In this document: positions 58,407 through 64,000 of the stretch, in pieces | Layout of the letters: each line of letters begins with the position of its first letter | Position numbering within the stretch: position 1 is the stretch's first letter | NCBI RefSeq assembly: GCF_020524285.1 | Contig: NZ_JAIVKX010000002.1 | Span: 434,001 to 498,000 of the forward strand | DNA length: 64,000 nt | Direction of reading: 5' to 3' | DNA from: Alloyangia pacifica | GTDB taxonomy: Bacteria > Pseudomonadota > Alphaproteobacteria > Rhodobacterales > Rhodobacteraceae | The notes under the pieces: generated by a model | What the model was told of the DNA's origin: nothing | The model's database searches: none | Seen by the model: the letters and a program-made list of their open reading frames with translations, nothing else | Made by a program: the position numbers and the translations under genes

Positions 58407-59672
58407 ATGACCACATTCTGGATCGTGACCGCGCTGGCGGTGCTGGCCGTCTCGGCACCGCTGCTGATCTCGCTGCTGCGCAGCCGCGACGGCGCCGAGA
58501 TCGCCGGGGCCGGATCCTTCGACCTCAAGGTCTACCGCGACCAGCTCTCCGAGATCGACCGGGACCGCGCCCGCGGCACCATCGGCGAGGCCGAGGCCGA
58601 GCGGCTGCGCACCGAGGTCTCGCGCCGCATCCTCGCCGCCGACAGCCGCGCGCAGCAGGGCGGCACCACCGCCACCGGCAAGGGCCCCGGTCGCGCCGCC
58701 GCCGGGCTGGTCCTGCTGGCGCTGCTTGCCGGCACCTACGCGCTTTACCTGCAACTCGGCGCGCCCGGCTACGGCGACCTGTCGCTTGGCACCCGCATCG
58801 AGGCCGCCGAGGAACTGCGGGCCAGCCGCCCCTCCCAACAGGAGGCCGAGGCCTCCGTGCCCGATGCGCCCAATGCCGATGCGCCGGCGGAATACGCCCA
58901 GCTCGTGGTGCGCCTGCGCGAGGCCGTCGCCGCCCGTCCCGACGATCTGCAGGGCCAGGCCCTGCTCGCCCGCTCCGAGGCGGCGCTCGGCAACTACCGC
59001 GCCGCCTATGCGGCGCAGCGCCGGGTCATCGAGCTGCGCGGCGAGGAAGCGACCGCATCGGATTATGCGGATCTGGCCGACATGATGGTCCTCGCCGCCG
59101 GCGGCTACGTCTCGCCCGAGGCCGAGGAGGCGCTCGACGCGGTGATGCGCCTCGATCCCGAGAACGGCGTGGCGCGCTACTACGGCGGGCTGATGATGGC
59201 GCAGACCGGTCGTCCGGACAGCGCCTTCCGGATCTGGGACAACCTGCTGCGGCAGAGCGAGCCGGGCGCCCCCTGGCTGGCCGTCATCGCCGAGCAGATG
59301 CCCGAGCTGGCCCGGCGCGCCGGGATCAATGACTACACCCTACCTGAGGTCGCCTCCGCCGCGCTGGCCGGAGACAGCCCGATGGCCCTCCCCGGCCCAA
59401 GCAGCGCCGATGTCGAGGCAGCGTCAGACATGTCCGACGAAGACCGCCAGGCGATGATCGAGGGCATGGTCGACAACCTCTCGCAGCGGCTTGCCAGCGA
59501 GGGCGGCAGCCCCGAGGAATGGGCGCGCCTGCTGACCGCGCTCGGCGTGCTCGGCCAGACCGACCGCGCCGCCGCCATCTGGACCGAGGCGCAGACGGTC
59601 TTCGCAACGCGCCCCGCGGCGCTCGAGACCATCCGCGCCGGCGCCGCCCGCGCCGGGCTCGCCACCGACTGA
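58407..59672 (+). CDS. ccmI: Cytochrome c biogenesis protein CcmI
   Basis: 421-aa apocytochrome c chaperone with two N-terminal membrane helices (FWIVTALAVLAVSAPLLISL and GLVLLALLAGTYALYLQLG) enclosing a cytoplasmic leucine-zipper-like loop (SFDLKVYRDQLSEIDRDRAR). A periplasmic TPR region (e.g. QGQALLARSEAALGNYRAAY) binds apocytochrome C-termini. Full Rhodobacter-type length. CGGGAGAG precedes the ATG. Other ccm genes are not in the window, which is usual for ccmI in this group. Confidence 0.92.
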   Translation: MTTFWIVTALAVLAVSAPLLISLLRSRDGAEIAGAGSFDLKVYRDQLSEIDRDRARGTIGEAEAERLRTEVSRRILAADSRAQQGGTTATGKGPGRAAAGLVLLALLAGTYALYLQLGAPGYGDLSLGTRIEAAEELRASRPSQQEAEASVPDAPNADAPAEYAQLVVRLREAVAARPDDLQGQALLARSEAALGNYRAAYAAQRRVIELRGEEATASDYADLADMMVLAAGGYVSPEAEEALDAVMRLDPENGVARYYGGLMMAQTGRPDSAFRIWDNLLRQSEPGAPWLAVIAEQMPELARRAGINDYTLPEVASAALAGDSPMALPGPSSADVEAASDMSDEDRQAMIEGMVDNLSQRLASEGGSPEEWARLLTALGVLGQTDRAAAIWTEAQTVFATRPAALETIRAGAARAGLATD

Positions 59673-59691
59673 CCCTGCCCGCTGGCCCTGC

Positions 59692-59730
59692 CCTCCTCTA
59701 TGAAAATACGCCGGGGTGAATTGGCGGCAG
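59692..59730 (-). repeat. Dispersed intergenic repeat, copy 8 (core)
   Basis: On the minus strand CACCCCGGCGTATTTTCATA then GAGGAG, the core of the repeat, follows a GCCGCCAATT segment. It lies between ccmI and ruvX. Confidence 0.45.
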
Positions 59731-59848
59731 GGTCGCCTCGGAGGCATCGCCGGTCCAACCCGCGATGGCGACGAGGGGCAGCGCCGCTCCCTTCCCTCGC
59801 GCCCGCACCTGCGCTAGGGACGACGCAGCATCCCAAAGGACCCTGCTG

Positions 59849-60322
59849 ATGATCCACGAAGACATCGCCGATTTCGCCGCCGCCCTGCCGCCGATGCAGG
59901 CCATCGCCGGGCTCGACCTCGGCACCAAGACCATCGGCGTGGCGCTCTCGGACCGGCTGCTCTCGGTGGCGACGCCGATCGAGACCATCAAGCGCAAGAA
60001 GTTCACCCTCGACGCCGAGGCGCTGCTGAAGATCGTCCGCGCCCGCGAAGTGGGCGGCATCATCCTCGGCCTGCCGCGCAACATGGACGGCTCCGAGGGA
60101 CCGCGGGCGCAATCCACCCGCGCCTTTGCGCGCAACCTGTCGAACCTCTGGGACGGGCCGATCGGCTACTGGGACGAGCGACTCTCGACCGTCGCCGCCG
60201 AACGCGCGCTGCTCGAGGCCGACACCTCGCGCAAGAAGCGGGCCGAGCTGATCGACCACGTGGCGGCGAGCTTCATCCTGCAAGGCGCCCTCGACCGGCT
60301 GCGGCACCTGCGGGCAGACTGA
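59849..60322 (+). CDS. ruvX: RuvX/YqgF family Holliday-junction resolvase-like nuclease
   Basis: 157-aa RNase H-fold protein, essential in many bacteria, with a role in rRNA processing and possibly junction resolution. Motifs: [20 protein letters not shown] with the first catalytic Asp, [36 protein letters not shown] and [16 protein letters not shown] with the last Asp. AAGGA 8 bp upstream of the ATG at 59849. Its stop shares a base with the following DUF1289 gene. Confidence 0.93.
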   Translation: MIHEDIADFAAALPPMQAIAGLDLGTKTIGVALSDRLLSVATPIETIKRKKFTLDAEALLKIVRAREVGGIILGLPRNMDGSEGPRAQSTRAFARNLSNLWDGPIGYWDERLSTVAAERALLEADTSRKKRAELIDHVAASFILQGALDRLRHLRAD

Positions 60323-60564
60323 TGAGCGGCCCCCACAAATCCCGTGCCAAATCCCCCGTTGAGACTCCCTGCGTGAACATCTGTGTGGTGCACCGCGAGA
60401 GCGGGCTCTGCACCGGCTGCCTGCGCACGCTTGACGAGATCGCCGGCTGGTCGGGCTACACGCCCGAGGCGCGCCGCGCCATCATGGAGGCCCTGCCCGA
60501 GCGCAAGGCGCTGCTGCGCCAGCGCCGCGGCGGGCGTGCGGGCCGGATCAACCGCGGCGGCTGA
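60322..60564 (+). CDS. DUF1289 small cysteine-rich protein
   Basis: 80-aa protein with the DUF1289 pattern TPCVNICVVHRESGLCTGCL followed by RTLDEIAGWSGYTPEARRAI. Four cysteines could hold a metal or Fe-S centre. Function unknown. One-base overlap with ruvX, so the two are co-translated. Basic C-terminal tail (RQRRGGRAGRINRGG). Confidence 0.88.
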   Translation: MSGPHKSRAKSPVETPCVNICVVHRESGLCTGCLRTLDEIAGWSGYTPEARRAIMEALPERKALLRQRRGGRAGRINRGG

Positions 60565-60570
60565 GGCGGC

Positions 60571-61578
60571 TCAGGCCGCCTCGCGCATCCGCCCCAGCGC
60601 CTCGTCCAGCACCTCGGTGCCGGCGCCATCGCGCGAGGCCTTCTCCGACAGCACCTGCCGCCATTTCCGGGCGCCGGGGCGACCGGCAAAGAGCCCGAGC
60701 ATATGGCGGGTGACCTGGTGCAGCCGGCCGCCCTCGGCGATGTGGCGCTCGATATAGGGCACCATCGCCGCGACCGCGGCGTCGGGCGAGACGGTCTCGC
60801 GCGCGCTGCCGTAGATCCGCGCATCCGCCTCGGCCAGTACGTCCCAAGGCGCGTGATAGGCCGACCGCCCGATCATCACCCCGTCGAGCCCGCGCGCCAG
60901 ATGCGCCTCGGCCTCGTCGAGGCTCTGCACCCCGCCGTTGATCGACACATGCAGCTGCGGGAAGGCCGCCTTCATCTCGTGCACCAATTCGTAGTCGAGC
61001 GGCGGGATATCGCGGTTCTCCTTGGGGCTGAGCCCCTGCAGCCAGGCCTTGCGGGCGTGGATGGTCACCCGGTCGCAGCCCGCCGCGGCGATCTTCTCGA
61101 GGAACTCCGGCAGCACCTCGCGCGGCTCCTGCTCGTCGACGCCGATGCGGCATTTCACCGTGACCTCGACATCCACCGCCGCGCGCATCGCGGCAACGCA
61201 GTCGGCAACCAGATCGGGGTGCTTCATCAGCACGGCGCCGAAGGTGCCCGACTGCACCCGGTCCGAGGGGCAGCCGCAGTTGAGGTTGATTTCATCATAG
61301 CCCGCCTCGGCGCCGAGCGTCGCGGCCTGTGCCAGCTCCACCGGGTCCGAGCCGCCGAGCTGCAGCGCCACCGGATGTTCCGACGGATCGAACTTCAGCA
61401 GGTGCAGCGCCCCGCCGCGCACCAGCGCCGGTGAGGTGACCATTTCGGTATAAAGCAGCGTCTGCGTCGACAGGATACGGTGCAGATAGCGGCAATGCCG
61501 GTCGGTCCAATCCATCATCGGGGCCACGCTCAGGCGGGCAGCGGCGTGAAGGGTCGATTTCTCCTGAGGGGTCGTCAC
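60571..61578 (-). CDS. dusA: tRNA-dihydrouridine(20/20a) synthase DusA
   Basis: 335-aa FMN enzyme reducing U20/U20a in tRNA. Signatures: SVAPMMDWTDRHCRYLHRIL, INLNCGCPSDRVQSGTFGAV with the catalytic Cys, VKCRIGVDEQEPREVL, HARKAWLQGLSPKENRD and the long stretch up to PPLDYELVHEM, specific to DusA, and GVMIGRSAYHAPW. The start is a GTG at 61578 with GGAGG 6 bp upstream; no ATG fits the family N-terminus. Converges with DUF1289 at a 6-bp gap. Confidence 0.94.
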   Translation of the reverse strand: MTTPQEKSTLHAAARLSVAPMMDWTDRHCRYLHRILSTQTLLYTEMVTSPALVRGGALHLLKFDPSEHPVALQLGGSDPVELAQAATLGAEAGYDEINLNCGCPSDRVQSGTFGAVLMKHPDLVADCVAAMRAAVDVEVTVKCRIGVDEQEPREVLPEFLEKIAAAGCDRVTIHARKAWLQGLSPKENRDIPPLDYELVHEMKAAFPQLHVSINGGVQSLDEAEAHLARGLDGVMIGRSAYHAPWDVLAEADARIYGSARETVSPDAAVAAMVPYIERHIAEGGRLHQVTRHMLGLFAGRPGARKWRQVLSEKASRDGAGTEVLDEALGRMREAA

Positions 61579-61708
61579 GTCGGGCCTCCGGCAGCCTGTG
61601 CTCTTGCATCCATCGCGCCGGGCCGTCCCGGCATCGCAAGCGGCGCTCCTACATCGTGACAGAGAAAAATGGAAGCCCAAAGGCCCTACAGCGGGGTTCG
61701 GGACCAGC

Positions 61709-62182
61709 TCAACGTCCCAGGTCAGACAGGTCCAGCGCGTCACTGTCCTTCAGCGTCTGCAGCACGAAATCCGAGCGCACCTGCGAGATGTCGGGGCGCA
61801 GCAGCAGGCGCTCGTGCAGGAAGTCGGAGAAGCTCTCGAGGTCCCGCGCCCGCACGTGCAGCACGTAGTCGGCATCGCCCGAGACCGAGAAGGCCGAGAG
61901 CACCTCGGGCTGGCGTCCGATCCAGGCGCTGAAGTCGCTGTCGGCGCTGTTGCCGTGGGTGCGCAGGTTCACCCGCACGATGACGCGGATGCCCAGCCCG
62001 AGCTTCCCAGCGTCGAGCTTCGCCCGGTAGCCCTCGATCACCCCGGCGGCCTCCAGCGCGGCGCGGCGGCGCGAGCATTGCGAGGCTGAAAGGTTCACCC
62101 GCTCCGAGAGCTGCGCATTGGTCAGCGCGCCGTCCCTCTGCAGCGCGTCAAGGATCTGGCGGTCGTAGCGGTCGAGCGGCAT
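61709..62182 (-). CDS. Lrp/AsnC family transcriptional regulator
   Basis: 157-aa regulator: N-terminal HTH (YDRQILDALQRDGALTNAQL and SERVNLSASQCSRRRAALEA), then a RAM ligand-binding domain (VLSAFSVSGDADYVLHVRAR, SDFLHERLLLRPDISQVRSD). Such proteins bind amino acids and often control a divergent neighbour; here that is a thiamine-diphosphate enzyme. GAGGTG precedes the ATG at 62182. Effector unknown. Confidence 0.92.
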   Translation of the reverse strand: MPLDRYDRQILDALQRDGALTNAQLSERVNLSASQCSRRRAALEAAGVIEGYRAKLDAGKLGLGIRVIVRVNLRTHGNSADSDFSAWIGRQPEVLSAFSVSGDADYVLHVRARDLESFSDFLHERLLLRPDISQVRSDFVLQTLKDSDALDLSDLGR

Positions 62183-62226
62183 CGCGGCACACCTCATGCA
62201 GGTCTGAAGTACATCATACACGTTTC

Positions 62227-62251
62227 GTGCAAATATTTAAAAATTCCGCAC
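62227..62251. promoter_or_regulatory. AT-rich inverted element between the Lrp and TPP-enzyme genes
   Basis: GTGC and GCAC flank an AT-rich core (AAATATTTAAAAATT) at the middle of the 165-bp divergent spacer. This is the sort of AT-rich imperfect dyad that Lrp/AsnC proteins bind. A second motif TGCATGCA lies near 62280. Predicted only. Confidence 0.4.
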
Positions 62252-62347
62252 CTCCCGTGCATACCGACAGGTCTCACTGCATGCAATCGCACACACCGTG
62301 CGGGCAAGCGGCGCTAGAATTCTTAAAACACCAAAGGGAGAAAGAAG

Positions 62348-63979
62348 ATGTTCGACGCAGGCCCCACCCCCGTGCATCAGGCCATCGCGCAGGCGGTGCG
62401 CGACCACGGGATTGACACGATGTTCGGTCTGATGGGCGATGCCAACCTCTTCATCGCCGACCACTTCGCCCGCGGCTGCGATGCCCGCTTCGTGCCCGCG
62501 GCGCATGAGGGCAGCGCGGTGCTGATGGCACTGGCCTACGCCCATGTGGCCGGGAAGATCGGCGTCGCCACCATCACCCACGGCCCGGCGCTGACCAACT
62601 GCGTCACCGCGCTGACCGAGGGCGCGCGCGGGCAGGTTCCGATGGTGCTTCTTGCGGGCGACACGCCGGTGGCCAACCCGCGCCACCTGCAGGGCATCGA
62701 CCAGCGCGCGGTGGTGCTCTCGAGCGGCGCTGGGTTCGAGCAGATGCGCTCGCCCGAGCTGGCGGTGCGGGACGTGGCCCGCGCCTTCTACCGCGCCAAG
62801 GTCGAGCGCCGCCCCATCGTGCTCAATATGCCGGCCGAGTTCATGTGGCAGGAGGCGCCCTATGCGCCCTGCGTGCTGAGCGTCTTCGAGACCCGCAGCT
62901 TCGTGCCCGAGGGGGAGGCGCTCGACGAGGCCATCGGCATGATCGCCAGCGCGCGGCGGCCGATGATCCTCGCCGGTGCCGGGGCCTGCGAAGCGCGTGC
63001 GCAGATCATCCGGCTCGCAGACCGGCTCGAGGCGCCGCTGGCGACCACGCTCAAGGCCAAGGGGCTGTTCCGCGGCCATCCGCATGACATCGACATCTTC
63101 GGCACGCTCAGCACCCCCGCCGCCTATGACGTCATCGGCAAGTCCGACTGCGTGATCAGCTTCGGCGCGGCTCTGCACGAGTTCACCACCGACCGCGGCA
63201 AGCTGCTTGACGGCAAGCGGCTGGTGCAGATCGACAGTGACCGCAGCGCCATCGGCCGCACCGTGCATCCCGATGCCGCGCTGGTCGCCGACGCCGGGCT
63301 CACCGCCGACAACGTCGTGCACTGGCTGGACGAGGCGGAGATTCCCGGCAGCCGCTTTACCGCCGAGCTGGACGGCGAGGAGCTGCGCCGCCATCCCTCG
63401 GCCCGCACCACGAAGACCCGCGAGGGCTGCGTCAACTACGTGGCGGCGCTCGAGCGGCTCGAACAGGCCCTGCCCGAGAACCGGATCCTGGTCACCGACG
63501 GCGGACGTTTCATGACCGAGGTCTGGTGCCGCATTTCCGTGCCGGACCCGCGCAGCTTCGTCGCGACGGTGAACTTCGGCGCGATCGGGCTGGGTGTCCA
63601 GGAAGCGATCGGCGCCGCGGTGGCTGCGCCCGACCGTCCCGTCGTGCTCTTCTCGGGCGACGGCGGCTTCATGATGGGCGGGCTCGGCGAGTTCAACACC
63701 GCGGTGCGGCTCAAGCAGGACATGGTTGTGATCCTGTGCAACGACGCCGCCTATGGCGCCGAACACATCCAGTTCATCGACCGCAAGATGGACCCGGGCC
63801 TCACCCAGTTCGACTGGCCCTGCTTCGCGGAGGTCGCGACGTCGCTGGGCGGCAAGGGCATCCTCGTACAATCCGAGGAAGACCTGGAAGCGGCGATCTC
63901 GGCGATCGAGACACGCGACCGCCCGCTGCTGATCGAGCTCCGGCTCGATCCCAACGACATGCCGCGCATGCGGATCTGA
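62348..63979 (+). CDS. Thiamine-diphosphate-dependent enzyme, acetolactate-synthase-like
   Basis: 543-aa TPP enzyme with the three-domain POX/AHAS layout. N-terminal pyrimidine domain: MFGLMGDANLFIADHF and activating Glu54 in VPAAHEGSAVLMALAY. Central domain: PMILAGAGACEARAQIIRLA. C-terminal PP domain with GDGGFMMGGLGEFNTAVRL through to LCNDAAYGAEHIQF. It lacks features of anabolic acetolactate synthase that I would expect beside ilvN, and there is no small subunit gene. AGGGAG precedes the ATG. Divergent from an Lrp-type regulator, so likely a catabolic decarboxylase or ligase induced by an amino-acid-derived substrate; the reaction is not known. Confidence 0.85.
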   Translation: MFDAGPTPVHQAIAQAVRDHGIDTMFGLMGDANLFIADHFARGCDARFVPAAHEGSAVLMALAYAHVAGKIGVATITHGPALTNCVTALTEGARGQVPMVLLAGDTPVANPRHLQGIDQRAVVLSSGAGFEQMRSPELAVRDVARAFYRAKVERRPIVLNMPAEFMWQEAPYAPCVLSVFETRSFVPEGEALDEAIGMIASARRPMILAGAGACEARAQIIRLADRLEAPLATTLKAKGLFRGHPHDIDIFGTLSTPAAYDVIGKSDCVISFGAALHEFTTDRGKLLDGKRLVQIDSDRSAIGRTVHPDAALVADAGLTADNVVHWLDEAEIPGSRFTAELDGEELRRHPSARTTKTREGCVNYVAALERLEQALPENRILVTDGGRFMTEVWCRISVPDPRSFVATVNFGAIGLGVQEAIGAAVAAPDRPVVLFSGDGGFMMGGLGEFNTAVRLKQDMVVILCNDAAYGAEHIQFIDRKMDPGLTQFDWPCFAEVATSLGGKGILVQSEEDLEAAISAIETRDRPLLIELRLDPNDMPRMRI

Positions 63980-64000
63980 CCCCGCGCGGCCCCGCCCGCG

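Overview
This 64 kb window is a stretch of chromosome from a high-GC alphaproteobacterium, almost certainly a member of the Rhodobacteraceae (Roseobacter group). The signs are a zwf-pgl-pgi operon, a trgA-trgB-cysK tellurite-resistance locus of Rhodobacter type, a holin/endolysin pair of gene-transfer-agent (GTA) type, a soxB/soxDAG tetrameric sarcosine oxidase and LacI-type GTTAGC-GCTAAC operators at central-carbon genes. No transposase, integrase, rRNA or CRISPR array is visible. The genes are tightly packed and use GC-rich codons throughout.

Layout. 1-6826: glycogen/maltodextrin operon glgA (5' end cut by the window), glgX, malQ, pgm, with 4-bp ATGA overlaps at the last two joints. 6842-9188: DMT transporter and a small MscS channel. 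9189-16386: enolase, zapA with a coiled-coil partner, transketolase, a DUF808 membrane protein and a GAPDH with unusual cofactor-site residues. 16462-19087: lpxD, an acyl carrier protein and a beta-ketoacyl-ACP synthase in one operon. 19118-23474: L,D-transpeptidase, Tat-exported M15-like peptidase, GTA-type holin and endolysin, cupin. 23556-28386: PRC-barrel envelope protein with a repetitive helical spacer, then pgi-pgl-zwf under an 18-bp perfect palindrome. 28387-35670: nucleoside hydrolase, two acetyltransferases, pirin, SelO pseudokinase, DUF533, a second DMT transporter and an alanyl-tRNA editing protein. 35680-40757: trgA, trgB (fused to an AIG2-like domain), cysK and a large DUF3772 MscS channel. 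40921-50983: photolyase, acetyltransferase, BCCT transporter, universal stress protein, a CAT-anticodon tRNA, an orphan Cache sensor, LLM flavin enzyme, SDR, cobA and sodB. 51073-58133: sarcosine oxidase, with soxB separated from soxDAG by two unrelated genes and a terminator. 58407-63979: ccmI, ruvX, DUF1289, dusA, an Lrp-type regulator and a divergent thiamine-diphosphate enzyme.

How the genes work together. Six loci (glycogen operon, eno, tkt, gap, zwf-pgl-pgi, pgm) belong to central carbon metabolism. Three of them (eno, gap, zwf) carry variants of the same palindromic operator. It sits upstream of the predicted -35 at eno and gap but next to the start region at zwf. That is what a dual activator/repressor such as the LacI-family CceR, described in alphaproteobacteria, would produce.

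The most notable non-genic feature is a dispersed repeat of about 60 bp: two short GC hairpins followed by a core resembling CCCGGGCGTATTT and AGAGAAGAA. It occurs in full or in part at eight places between genes. One copy has been captured as the C-terminal coding tail of a DMT transporter. Part of the space after zapA is a candidate place for 6S RNA by synteny, but I could not confirm it by folding.
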